The notes under the pieces are model-generated. The model saw nothing but the letters and a program-made list of their open reading frames with translations. It ran no database searches and had not been told where the DNA came from. A stretch of 30,929 nt of DNA, from contig JADRCO010000560.1 in NCBI GenBank assembly GCA_021464525.1, positions 1 through 30,929 of the forward strand, written 5' to 3'. The stretch is from Rhizophagus sp. LPA8_4_AMF. Lineage: Eukaryota > Glomeromycota > Glomeromycetes > Glomerales > Glomeraceae. Below are positions 1 through 10,627 of the stretch, piece by piece (positions within the stretch are counted from its first letter, which is position 1; the number at the start of each line of letters is the position of its first letter). A program made the position numbers and the translations under genes.

Positions 1-42
1 GCGGCGAAAATCGCCTGCGGTGAGAATCGCCTGCGGCGAGAT
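1..42. repeat. GC-rich 16-bp tandem repeat, window edge
   Basis: Two and a half copies of a 16-base unit (gcggcgaaaatcgcct, then gcggtgagaatcgcct, then a partial gcggcgagat) stand out against the AT-rich background. Each unit is partly self-complementary (GGCGA...TCGCC). The array is cut by the window start, so its true copy number is unknown. Confidence 0.8.
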
Positions 43-669
43 TTAGCAATACTCATTTTGTAATATAATACAATAGCATATTTTAATAATCTATCTAAGG
101 AAGGTTAAAGTTCAGAGATATTGTAATCAATTGTACCAAGTAAAATTTTATGACTAATCTTTAATACAACATTGAATCAATTCAAACTATCAGAGAATCA
201 AAGCTCTTCATTTCTGATGGGTTATTACAATTTAATTTATGATTATAGACCCTTTTACATGGAGAGTTTCAGGGTTTTTGATCTATCTGCTATTCTGCTT
301 TTCAAATCATCCAAGAAAAACTCTTTCTGTTTCTTAATAAAACCGCATATTACCTTAGGTAATAATAAAGATTGTAAAATGAGGCTTATTTTTTAGCGGA
401 TAAGTTCTATTTCTGCGATTGTGGAAATCACATCTTCCGAATATGGATAAATAAAATCTTTTGCTCTTTGATACATTATACAAATTATATAATGCAAGAT
501 CTTCCTAAAAAGGAAAATGCTACATCAAAACTCACGTCATCCTCATTTTTGTGATCCCATGTACATGAAATAAGTGGGAATAAATCATGTTTGACCGTAT
601 ATTTTAAATATTTGTATTTTATTGTAAACTTAAGGCCAGATTGTTTTAACTTTAACCGTATATTTAATA
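43..669. other. Intergenic, nothing recognised
   Basis: AT-rich sequence between the GC-rich repeat and the 3' end of the bL17m gene. A 74-codon open frame at 172-396 begins with TTG and resembles nothing I know. I see no RNA gene or coding remnant here. Confidence 0.6.
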
Positions 670-1575
670 TTAATACGATTCGTACGAAAGATGACCTTCT
701 TTTCTTCTAATCTTGCTCTTAATTTGCAATTCTTTCTTTCTTTCGTTTAATCTCTTTAACCTATCGACTTCAGTTGAAACTTTTTTGTCTAGGTCATCTT
801 TAGACATTTCTTGTGATTTCATCATTTTTTCTATATTTTTATCAAATTTTTTTTGTCCTTTAATATGATTCAATAATTTTTTAAAATCCCGTTTCTCCAT
901 TTTTGGGGCTTGTCCATCTTCAATTATTGTAGGAGATACTCTAAGAGATGGCTCAAGCTCTATTCTTGCTAATCGTTTTATAAGCATAGAATATTTTAGA
1001 TCTTCTGGTGTATCCACATATTCTAAAACTGCCATTGGTGCATTATCACCATCACGATATCCTAGTTTATGGATGCGTGTGTAACCTCCTTCACGAGTTC
1101 GATAACGATCTGCCATCTCGTTAAAGAGTTTGGGAATTGTCAAACGATGTTCCTATTATATATAAAAAGGTTCAAACGAACTAGACTTATAAAGCTGCAA
1201 TACTCAAAAAACAGAAGATAAATAAAATAGATTTATATGAAGAGTTCTTAAACAAAGTTTAATGCTTACCCGAAGAAACCTCATTGCTTGAGTTTTGGCA
1301 TGTTCGTCTCCCCTTTTTCCCCATGTTACCATCTGTAATTGTTATATCCATAAAAATAAAATGAATTGCAGGATTCTTGTAAGGATAAAATAGTGTTAAT
1401 ATTGTTCACTTTTTAAAATATTCACCTTCTCAGCTAGTCTACTTGCCGCTTTAGCTTTCGATAGAGTGGTTTTTATTCTATTGTGTACAATTAAAGAAGA
1501 GACCATGTTTCGTAACATTGCCATTCGGTGACTAAAGTTACGACCTATCCTTTTGTGATGTTTTCCGTGCTTCAT
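670..1575 (-). CDS. MRPL8: Mitochondrial large ribosomal subunit protein bL17m
   Basis: Three exons on the minus strand, 1575-1426, 1332-1270 and 1152-670, joined through two short GT-AG introns, give a 231-residue protein. The N-terminus [20 protein letters not shown] followed by [20 protein letters not shown] is the classic bL17 core: the basic start, the SHR-x-A-M helix and the H-x-x-I-x-T-T motif. The segment [14 protein letters not shown] and the later [19 protein letters not shown] complete the family signature. Residues after about 130 form a charged, Lys-rich C-terminal extension that bacterial L17 lacks and fungal mitochondrial versions often have. The family sits in the mitoribosomal large subunit near the exit tunnel. 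The start was chosen because the bL17 homology begins at this Met. I see no cleavable presequence, so import probably relies on the basic N-terminus. It is transcribed divergently from the Ap4A phosphorylase gene. Confidence 0.9.
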
Positions 1576-1904
1576 TTTCGATGTTTGATGTATTATTATT
1601 ATTTAAAGTTATTAATAAGTCATTAAAATAATGAGGGCAAGACGAAATTCAAATTAAAAGTACGAAAAATACATCTTTATATGATATGCAATGAAAAAAA
1701 ATTTTGTGATCTGGTGTGACATTTGAAAATTTTTCTCCGAAGTTGAAAAAATCTTAGCAATAAATTTATTAAAATATCAGTGTAGCATTCATATATTAAG
1801 AAAGGAACGGAAGAAACGAAAGGAACTATGATATGCAAGTATTAGAGAGTACTAGCTTGTAAATTTGACTCATCAGGGTTTCTTTACGAACAGAAATTAT
1901 TGAA
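1576..1904. promoter_or_regulatory. Bidirectional promoter spacer (bL17m / Ap4A phosphorylase)
   Basis: A 329-bp AT-rich spacer lies between the start codons of two divergent genes and must hold both 5' UTRs and promoters. No unambiguous TATA box or factor site stands out. Confidence 0.5.
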
Positions 1905-3153
1905 ATGCAAACCAATTTTGAGAACAAAGTTACTGAAATCTACGAACGAGCGCTTAGACGCGGAGAGCTATATTTTGTAGAAAGCACTATTGCTAATATA
2001 ACAGAGAATGATATTGAGGTATTTCTAACAGACTTATATTGAAATTATAAATTAACTCCTAAAGTTTACTCAAAAGGTTACAGTTTGAAATACGTTTTGC
2101 TCCTAGTTTAGCAAAAAAACCTACAGCTGAGCAAACGGAAGAAAGCCCAATAAAACATAAGGTTAATCCATTCGCACCATATAGTCAAGATCTCTTTGTG
2201 CAGGAATTTGAGAACCACGTTATTTTATTGAATAAATTTTGCGTAGTTCCTAATCATATCTTGGTTGTTACCAAAGGTATTTACAAATCTCTAGAGTTCC
2301 AGATTTTCTTATGAAATAATTATTATTATGTTAAAATTATGAATGGGAATTTTGATTAGAATATGAAGAACAATCGAATCCTCTTAATCAAGAAGATCTG
2401 GCTACTATGTGGTATTGCATGATGCAAACCAAGAGTCAAAGTACGATTGCTTTCTATAATTGTGGTAACCTTTCTGGTTCAAGGTATTGATATAGAAGAA
2501 AGAAGTTTTCAATTTTTGTTTATTAAGTGCTCAAAATTAACGAATTTTTACATGATAAGTCAGCCACATAAACATATGCAAGTAATTCCCTTACCAAGTA
2601 ATGTCCGTTTTAGTCCCCCAATTAACGCTATTATTTACAATTATCAGAATAAAATGCCAGGTAAAAATATTATTCAAAATTTAATAACATTAAGGTTATG
2701 TTTTATTAACTAAATTTGTATTATTTAAATTACGTAGGTGAAATTTTTAATTTTTCAGAATTGCCTTACGTTCATTATGTGACTCTACTAGATCCTCAAC
2801 AATTGGGCGGACACCATGGCCATAATTATAAAGAGACTGTTAGTCAATATTTGACTGAAAATTATCTTTCATTGGTAAACGCTATGGCCGAGGGATTTCG
2901 CGCTTCATCATTGACTGATCCTTTTTCATACAATTTTTTGATGACTCACACTTGGATGATGATAGTGCCAAGACGTAGCGAGAAATATGGCCAAATTTCT
3001 GTTAATTCCCTTGGATTTGCAGGGATGCTTTTGGTAAAGAGTGAGGAAGAATTAGAATTTGTTAAAAATGTTGGGTTACTACGTGTTTTAGAAGGCGTAG
3101 CTGTCTCAAAGGATAAAGACCAATTAATCGATAATATTCATATTTCAGTATGA
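1905..3153 (+). CDS. APA2: ATP adenylyltransferase (Ap4A phosphorylase), Apa1/Apa2 family
   Basis: Five exons (1905-2018, 2084-2276, 2360-2483, 2560-2660, 2738-3153) splice in phase to a 315-residue protein, close to the 321 residues of the yeast enzymes. Known family function: phosphorolysis of diadenosine tetraphosphate to ATP and ADP. The catalytic HIT-like motif is at about residues 143-155 (SQPHKHMQVIPLP), giving H147-x-H149-x-Q151, the H-x-H-x-Q form that separates this branch from classical HIT hydrolases. Also visible are NPFAPYSQDLFVQE, the NKFCVVPNHILVVT strand-turn, and a C-terminal domain with HTWMMIVPRR and a GLLRVLEGVA end, all typical of Apa1/Apa2. The intron at 2484-2559 falls inside the catalytic serine codon. 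Catalytic residues look intact. Whether it is closer to Apa1 or Apa2 cannot be decided by eye. Confidence 0.93.
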
Positions 3154-3933
3154 TTAGAGGCTGCATAATGTGCATTTTATTATTATTGTAAGTTGTCTCC
3201 TGCCAATTATTGGTTTGGCTGATATCTAGCCCAAATTGGATTTATTATAATTATTAAAAAAATTACATTATCGCCATATTAATAAAACAAACATAATAAT
3301 TAATATATGTTTTTTCTCCATGGCCAATCTGAGATGCATATCTTGGCAGATGTTTGATAATTTCTCTTTCTGGCAAAAAAAATTTTTTACCAGGAAACAA
3401 TAATTACTGTAAGGATTTATCAGCCATTAGAAAGACTGCATAAGAAATTAAATTAGTATCCGCATCGTACTATCTTTTATTAGGCTTATTGATTTTATAA
3501 CGCTATAAAAGGGTTTATACGAATATCAGAGAACTTGGATACCTTTTTGGGCAAATTTAATGTAAACGAGTTTATAGAAACGTCTTACGAACGTATTTTA
3601 AAGTATTTACTTGTTAGCCATATTTGTATACTATTTGAGTATTCTACCGGAAATAAGGTTACAGATCACCAGGACTTAAACTTTTTGTGATACCAGTGGA
3701 TCGGTTTTTTGTATTCCTAATTAAATATGTATTGATGCAAGGAATAGGCGAACCGTCTTCAGCCCGGGTTTTGCTTTCGTTGTAGAACAAATTTGGCGTG
3801 CGAAAAAAAACAACGTAATCCGAAAACAAAAAAAAAATATGATAAAATTCCAATATATAAAGCTTCGCGATATTCCTCGTTTTTTGAAATAAAAAATACA
3901 AGTTTTTTACATTTAATTAAGAAAAAACTAAAA
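3154..3933. other. Intergenic, 3' of APA2 and 5' of the KY-like gene
   Basis: AT-rich spacer of 780 bp. It must hold the phosphorylase 3' UTR and the promoter of the next gene. Overlapping open frames on both strands at 3659-3989 have no recognisable family signature. A locally GC-richer patch around 3735-3780 is not a tRNA by eye. Confidence 0.5.
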
Positions 3934-6052
3934 ATGAAAAGTTTCTTCAATAAAGCCATGAAACGCTTTAGCGGTGACGGTGACAACATAACATCGTCTT
4001 ATGCTACCACCACTACCACTACTACAACGCGTTATGAAAATGGTACGAAATTATTTAATTAATTTATAATTTTTTTAAAAATTAATTCTCAATTCTTATT
4101 AATTTTATTTATTGGTAATAGGTGTACCTGTTGAAGTAATTACTAAAACTATTACAAACGACGAACCCGATGAAGTAATTACTAAAACTTTTACAAACGA
4201 GGGACCTGTTGAAGTACTCGAATATGAAGTGCACGAGCATGAAGAAACAAAGCCCGTAGAATGCGACATTGAAAAACCGGTAGAAAAACCAATAGCAAAA
4301 CTAATAACAAAACCAGTCGAAAAACTCACAAAGAAACCCAATAAAAAAACCGAAGAACGTGATCCCGATGAACCAGAAATGGATGATGAAAGTATTGTAG
4401 GTCACCAGGGCGAAAGAAGTGATCCTGCTAGGTTTATATTTGTTTTTATTTGTTGTTATTTAATTTGTAATTTTTATATATACTAAATATTCTTTAATAC
4501 TTGCTGTTTGATAGTCGATGTTGTCCTATTGTAGTTGCTGATGAATTCGAAAAGCATCTTGATCTAACCGGTAAGTTTTCTAAGAAGTCACGTGTTAATT
4601 TTCGATTCAAAAAATTTAAATTATTTTTTTTTTTTTATCAGATCACGATTTTTCTAAAGTCGATAAGTACGCCAGAGAAACTCCGGCGGAGGAAGCTGAA
4701 AATACTGACCGGTTATCCAAATACCTTACTAAACCTTGGAATGAAGAATTAGATAAATTACGTTGCATTTTTACTTGGATTACTGAAAACATACGTTACG
4801 ATACCGATGCATTTTTTGGAGGCAACATAAAACATTGTGGTCCAGAAGATGTTTTGAAAACTCGTACAGCAGTATGTGATGGATATGCTGGATTATTTGA
4901 TAAATTGGCCAGTGATGCTGGTTTAAAAGTTTGGAGAATAAGCGGAAAATCTAAAGGTAAATAAATATTTAAAATATACATTAAAACATATCGTATTATT
5001 TATAAGACGTGACTATTTAATTATTTTCAAAGGTGCTGGCTTTAAACCTGGTTGTAACATTGATAATCGACAATTTGATCATGCTTGGAATGGTGTACTT
5101 TACAAAGGAGAATTTCTCTTGGTTGATAGCACATGGGGAGCCGGATATCTTAATGGAATGGACTTTGAAAGGCGTTTTGAACCATTTCATTTTCTTTGCT
5201 CTCCAACTCAATTTATTTATAGTCATTATCCAGAAAAACCAGATCATCAATATGTTGAACCAAAACTTACTAAAGAAGAATTTCTTGATTTGCCATATGT
5301 TAAACCGCAATTTTTTACTTCTGGATTAAACTTTGTTAAACATCTCGGTACCGGAATTGAAATATCAGATGATAAAATTGAATTTGAAATTGAAAGAGTT
5401 CATCCGGATGAGAGCAAACCTTTACATGCTACTCTTGAATGGGAAGGCCATAGCGAAGATATACCAGTAATGATTCAAAGGCTTATTACACCTGGACCAA
5501 GAGGTGGAAGAAAATACAGATTCTTATGTACTTGTCCAAGCAAGGGTGAAGGAGAATTTAACATTTTTGTTATGTTAGAGGGAAATAGTGTAAGTATTAT
5601 TTTAAAATCTTTTAACCCAACAATAATAATAATAATAATAAAATAATAATATTTATATTTTTATTTTTTTTTAGGGACCAATGGTAGCTAGTTTTAAAGT
5701 TAAAAATACAGGATCTGGAAAAAATTATGCACCATTTGTAGATAATTATAGTGTACCATTTAGTTTTACAATCCATAATCCTATTCATGAAAAATTAAAT
5801 TATAATGACAATGTTAAATTTGAGATTACAATATTTGATTTGCCCGAATCAGAATTACCTTCATTGGCATTATTCTTACCAGAAAAGACTACAAGAGATC
5901 TTCAAAAAGTTTCAATTCAAAAAGTTACAAATGAAAAAGATAGTTATACTTTTGCACTTGAAACTTGTATTGATCAAAAGGGCAAATGGGGGTTAACTTA
6001 TCACACTAGTCCGACCCAATTTAGTTTTATTGCTCAATATACTGTTGAGTAA
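3934..6052 (+). CDS. Transglutaminase-like (kyphoscoliosis peptidase-type) protein
   Basis: Six exons (3934-4042, 4122-4431, 4515-4570, 4642-4956, 5033-5589, 5675-6052) join in phase to 574 residues. Residues 1-150 are low complexity: a run of eight Thr, two tandem copies of a VITKT.TN-type unit, then Lys/Pro/Glu-rich KPVEK motifs. The transglutaminase-like core spans about 185-300. All three papain-fold triad positions are present: Cys237 (TAVCDGYAGLF), His280 (FDHAWNGV) and Asp295 (FLLVDSTWGAGY), so it could be catalytic. Two beta-rich modules of the kind found in animal KY and fungal Cyk3-like proteins follow (about 335-574). Animal KY acts at the muscle cytoskeleton. Fungal relatives often act in septum or cell-cycle scaffolding, so a peptidase/cross-link or scaffold role is inference. 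There is no signal peptide. The start Met is the first in-frame ATG. The frame extends upstream only through a TTG codon. Confidence 0.85.
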
Positions 6053-6406
6053 ACTAACTTGTTAATTTTATTCATTTATGATAAATTATTTGGATGAAGA
6101 TATAGAAGAAAATATAATTATTTATTGATTTATTTATTAAATTTTTATATTATTGTAAAAAAGAAATGTTATATATCATTATAAATTAAATAAATTAATA
6201 GTATGTTTTACTTTAAAATATATTGATAAAATAATAACAAATTAAATCCTTCTATATAACGCTGTTACACTATTAAGATATATATTTATTAGTGTGTTAA
6301 AAGCATGTACAGTAACAACAATTCAACTAACATATTTAGTGTGTAACATTCTAACATTAATTTTTTACTGCTTTTTTAAATAATACTAAATTAAATAATC
6401 AATAGT
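6053..6406. other. Convergent 3' spacer
   Basis: A 354-bp AT-rich spacer between two converging genes. It contains several AATAAA-like hexamers in both directions, which could serve as polyadenylation signals. No other structure seen. Confidence 0.5.
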
Positions 6407-8149
6407 CTATTTAATAGTAGCATTAATAACAGTTGGTACAGTACATATACCCTTTTCAGTTCTAAGTAAGTGGACACTTTTATCCTCATTATTAACCCAT
6501 GATGCTTCTTTCTTATTAGTAGTTATCAATCCAGGTTGTAAAGTTTCCCATATCTTCTTCTTGGGATTTAATACAGGTTCAGGAGTCCCTTCCATAATAG
6601 AAATGTTAATTAGTAAGCGATAAAATAATTAAAATAAAAGTTACATATGTTACCCACCTTCATATCCCTCAAAATATGCTCTATCACCTGGTTTAGATCC
6701 TGAAGGAGGATCAACAAGTTCTACTTTACCTTCGGCTGACGTTGCTGCAAGGACCATAGCATATGATTTAATTCCACGCATTCTAAATTTTTTAAAGAAA
6801 TTTAAGAGGAAGTTAATAATAAAGAAATAAGTATTTTATAAAAAAATTTAATATAATAAATTACTTACGAAGCTGGCTTCAAATTACAAACTAATACAAC
6901 ATCTCGATCCTTACAAAAAAAAAAAAATTTACTCAATAATTCGCTCAAATAGTTAAAACATTTAGAAAAGTAAATAAACTAACCTGCATTTGATCCAACG
7001 GAATATGATTAACTAAACCACTAACCACAGTCCTCGGTTCAGCTTCACCAACATCGATTTGTTCAACATATAATGAATCTGCATCAGGATGCTTATCAAC
7101 TTTGACAATATGTCCAACGCGAAGATCCAGTAGAGAAGGTGAAATAATTGATGATGTTGCTGTTGATGACTCCTTCTCTTTCTTATCAGCTTTTTTAGCA
7201 GCCTTTTTGTCTGCCTTTTTACTTTCAGTTACTTCATTCCCTTTTGATTGATCCTTTGTTGACTTATCTATCTTGGGTTTTTTAGGTTCAACTTTCTTTT
7301 CAACCTATATCAAGGAGATAATATTAATAAATTGTTATTTACATTTAAATTAAAATTTCATAAATGTTATACTTTGGGTGCTTCCAAATCAATCTTCACA
7401 GTATTCAACCCACTTTTAGGGCCTGACTTGGAAGCTGCAGTGTTTTGAATAAAATCAAACCAACGCGTTAAATTTGGTAATTCAAATCGTTCATTTGAAG
7501 ATAATTTTTCCTATAAAAATAGAAATGTTTAATGTTTTTATAAATTAACGTTATAGTTATTTAAAATACTTACTACAAAATTATAAATTCTAGCAAATGC
7601 AACTAAATCTGCTACAGTTAAATAATTTTCAACAATATAAGTGCGAGTTGTTAGATGTTCATTTAATTCCTAAAAATACAATAAAGTAATCAGATTAAAA
7701 TCAAAATAAATAAAGAATTAATTCAAAATTACCTTTGATACTTTAGATGGATCTTTATCGGCTTCTTCAGTTAATTTTAACCACTTTTGGACCTATTTAT
7801 TATCATATATAAATCACTTCGATTTCACTTTTAATAAACGTGAAATTGTCGTCAAATATCTTACCTCAGCCGCGTTAGTTTCATTTTTTGCTGTTAAACC
7901 AGTAATAAAAGTTTTGGCCAAACCATTAACCACGGAAGTAGTTCCTGTAAGTATTTTACCGTCTTCGAGAGTCAAGGTTGAATTCTGAATTAAAAAATAT
8001 ATGTTAATAATTTTAAAAAGAATTTGGTGAATACGAGATAACAATACCTCAATGCTAGACTCTTGAAGTGATACATTAATTGAGTCTAAATAATTATAAA
8101 CTAATTTAGTGGTTATGTCGTTTGGTGAAAGAGCTAAAGTCGCTACCAT
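6407..8149 (-). CDS. ARC1: Arc1/AIMP1-type tRNA-binding cofactor (EMAP-II domain)
   Basis: Nine exons on the minus strand (8149-8048, 7984-7865, 7792-7733, 7669-7574, 7510-7373, 7304-6984, 6909-6869, 6782-6658, 6588-6407) splice in phase to 394 residues; yeast Arc1 has 376. Residues 1-165 form a GST-like N-terminal region ([20 protein letters not shown], then [13 protein letters not shown]), which in Arc1 docks GluRS and MetRS. Residues 173-225 are a Lys/Ala-rich linker that binds tRNA nonspecifically. From about 230 comes the OB-fold tRNA-binding/EMAP-II domain ([20 protein letters not shown], then [37 protein letters not shown]). It ends with the EMAP-II-specific tail [17 protein letters not shown]. 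The family delivers tRNA to a cytosolic aminoacyl-tRNA synthetase complex. It is divergent from uL13m across 172 bp. Confidence 0.93.
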
Positions 8150-8321
8150 TTTAAATTCTGTTGGATAGAAAGATGAGAATCAAGATTACATACAATATAC
8201 AGAAAGTTATCTGATAATCTCATAATCAACAGCCAATAGGACTATTGTATTTTTTGTATATTCCTATATGGTAAAATTTTGATCAGGTATAAATTATAAA
8301 AATTTCATTTCTTTAAAACGA
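8150..8321. promoter_or_regulatory. Bidirectional promoter spacer (ARC1 / uL13m)
   Basis: Only 172 bp separate the two divergent start codons, so both promoters and 5' UTRs overlap here. Co-expression of a tRNA-delivery factor and a mitoribosomal protein would be plausible, but no specific element is identifiable by eye. Confidence 0.5.
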
Positions 8322-9137
8322 ATGTCTCAAGCCATTGGAAATGTACCATATTTTTATTAATTATATATATTTTTCAAATATATAATATCTTAGTTAATTA
8401 ACCTAGATATAACTCGTTTTTACAGACAGCATTAGCTTATGCTAGAGTATGGCATTTAGTTGATGCAAGACAAAGAATATTAGGTCGTATGGCCACGCGT
8501 ATTGCAACCACTTTAATGGGAAAACATAAACCCATTTACGATCCTGCATGTAATTATTATGATTTTTTTATATTATAGGACATGATAAATTTAATTTTTT
8601 TTTTTAATTAAAATTTTGTTTTTTAAATAGCCGATTGTGGAGACTATGTTGTTATTATTAATGCAAAAGAAGTAATAGTAACTGGTAAAAAAGCTGAACA
8701 AAAACTATATAGACATCATACCGGATATCCTGGAGGTTTAAAAGAAATTGTATATAAAGATTTACAAGAAAAGAAACCGGATGAGGTATACTCTACACTT
8801 TTAATTTATTAAAAATAAATATTTCCTATTTCTTTACTTAGTTTAAAAATATTAATTTATCTAGATTATTAGAAAAGCAGTTTCAGGAATGTTACCAAAA
8901 AATAAATTAAGAGAAAATCGATTAAGTAGATTATATGTTTTTCCTGATGAAAAAAATCCTTATGAACAAAATATTACTAAAATTTATGATAAAACACTTG
9001 TTGATCAATTTGGATTACCCAAACTAACTAAAAGTGAGAAGAGGAAGAAATTTAAAGACATAAAAGCCATCACTTCTGAAGTAGTTTATAAAAATAAAAA
9101 AGAAAATAAAAAAAATAAAGAAAATATGAACAAATAA
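8322..9137 (+). CDS. MRPL23: Mitochondrial large ribosomal subunit protein uL13m
   Basis: Four exons (8322-8342, 8426-8549, 8631-8785, 8865-9137) give 190 residues. Family markers in order: [20 protein letters not shown] (the uL13 W-x-x-x-DA-x-x-x-x-LGR-x-A start), [29 protein letters not shown], the diagnostic [10 protein letters not shown] loop, and [22 protein letters not shown]. The last 40 residues are a Lys/Asn-rich tail absent from bacterial L13 (about 142 residues), consistent with a mitochondrial fungal form. The first exon encodes only seven residues (MSQAIGN), and the start is supported because the next exon opens directly into the domain. It is a structural protein at the mitoribosomal large subunit back. 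Confidence 0.92.
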
Positions 9138-9479
9138 AAGAATGTTATTTAATTATTTTACAGTAATGATATATCCCTCAATCTCTATCCTGGTTGACTA
9201 GATCAGAGTAAATTTTATCCAAAATAACTTAATTACATCTACAAGTACCATCATATCCTCTCATATAATCATATAATAGACAAACTAAATTACTTGATTT
9301 ATTTTATTAATGTATCGATTTTAGATATTTAACAGAATATTCATATCTTTCATATCTTGTATATCTTGTGTAGACATTTTAAATCTTTAATAAGATATAT
9401 CTATTAATTTTTTTCGCAAGCCAGTATTATTAATTGATGGTTGATTCAATGTATTATCTGAAGGATATTTATAATCCTT
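9138..9479. other. Intergenic, nothing firm
   Basis: AT-rich sequence after the uL13m stop. It may contain further, unrecognisable 3' remains of the adjacent minus-strand pseudogene, but I could not align any to the family. Confidence 0.4.
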
Positions 9480-9835
9480 TTTTTATAAATTTTTATGCAT
9501 CTCTTAATTCATCAATAATATAAACTTCAACCATATATCCATTATACTCAAAAAGAGTCGTTTGTTCAACCAATTGTTTAAATTATTGAAATTTAATTAT
9601 TTATTATATTATTAATTTCTCAAAAAAATATCTTGCATCACTATATCTATAAGGTGAATTTAAAAAGAACCTACATTCCTTCGCGGTTTATATTCAAACT
9701 TGCATTTAATAACTTATCACAAAAGTTACGTAATTCCTTCGATATTTGAGTAGAATGTGACTTAAATGCTGAACTTCTTTCCACCATATTAGCAACACGA
9801 TGTGGTACTCTATATTTGAGTACTTGCTCCAAATC
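9480..9835 (-). pseudogene. Decayed inverted copy of the tandem coiled-coil family
   Basis: On the minus strand, 9830-9675 reads HRVANMVERSSAFKSHSTQI followed by SKELRNFCDKLLNASLNI. This matches the start of the conserved domain of genes A-F (R.AANMIQRSPAFKNHG.QI, then .KGLRKFGEKI). A stop follows. Further along the same strand, with stops and frame changes, are SDARYFFEKLII (about 9648-9610, cf. GDARYFKERLNVLI in E), FKQLVEQTT (about 9585-9555, cf. FRILVRQTYNS) and IIDELRDA-stop-KFI (about 9528-9484, cf. IFDGLREAEKFI). Order and spacing agree with the intact genes, so this is one broken copy, not chance similarity. No transmembrane exon could be found upstream of it. It is the only member in reverse orientation. 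Confidence 0.8.
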
Positions 9836-10627
9836 AAGAAAGTAAATTTTTAATTTATTTATGTATACTTGGAATTTCATCAACAAAGCTTGGTTATCTA
9901 TCCGTAATATTCATAATTCAAAAAAAGAAGTAAACGGTTTATCAAAAAATTAAATAGAATAAATACACAAGACTTATAAGTGACGAAAACTTGAAGAAAA
10001 TAACGTCAATTTAATTCGTCGGGAAATCTCGTAATTTTTTATTTCATCATAGTAATAATTGGAATTCTTTTTGCGATTATTTTTCTTTTGATCATTTTCG
10101 AATTCATGAGTTTTTCGTTCTTTTATTTGATAATTTAGACCATACATAGTTATTATCAAAAGATGAACAGAAAAAATATAAATAAATAATAATTTGATTA
10201 TCTACTATCCGATAATCATCTTAATAATCTTAATATGATTTTGGCTAATTTGTATAAGATTCTTATAATAAGTAACGAAAGCGATTATGAACCAGTTACT
10301 AAATCTTACGTATATTGTTTATAAAGTAGCAACGCCAATTATTTGTTAAGCAGTTCGTTATGCCAATAGCTTTCTTATAATTAACATAACAGATAAGATG
10401 CGTTAACCACATACGATTCGTTTGAGAATATTCGTGAGAATCAAAATTTGATTATGAAGCCTGAAAAGAAATTAAATTTGTTTCTCGTATGATCCGTATT
10501 TAGCATGAATTTGGCAGGTTTAAAAAGAATCAATCCTGAAAAAAAAATTGCTTCTACGATTCGTACAATTTGAATCTTTTTTTTTTTTTTTGTCGAAAAG
10601 CTCATCAGCCGTTCATAATAAAAAATC
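9836..10627. other. Intergenic, nothing recognised
   Basis: AT-rich spacer between the inverted pseudogene and gene A. Two short minus-strand frames (9974-10159 and 10441-10629) are low-complexity Lys/Asn-rich or Phe/Ile-rich translations without homology to the family or anything else I know. Confidence 0.5.

Noticed and set aside
172..396. 74-codon open frame near the left edge
   Set aside because: It starts from TTG, has no recognisable motif and lacks a supporting splice context.
3735..3780. Possible tRNA or SINE promoter box near a CCCGGG patch
   Set aside because: No cloverleaf can be drawn, and the B-box consensus is not met on either strand.
3659..3989. Overlapping minus-strand open frames upstream of the KY-like gene
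   Set aside because: Hydrophobic low-complexity translations without homology. They overlap the first exon of the KY-like gene antisense.
4105..4341. Antisense frame with Ser/Thr/Gly-rich repeats
   Set aside because: It is the mirror of the Lys/Glu/Pro-rich repeat in exon 2 of the KY-like gene.
5017..5329. Two extra frames, one on each strand, over exon 5 of the KY-like gene
   Set aside because: The sense reading of exon 5 contains the His and Asp of the catalytic triad and is clearly the true frame.
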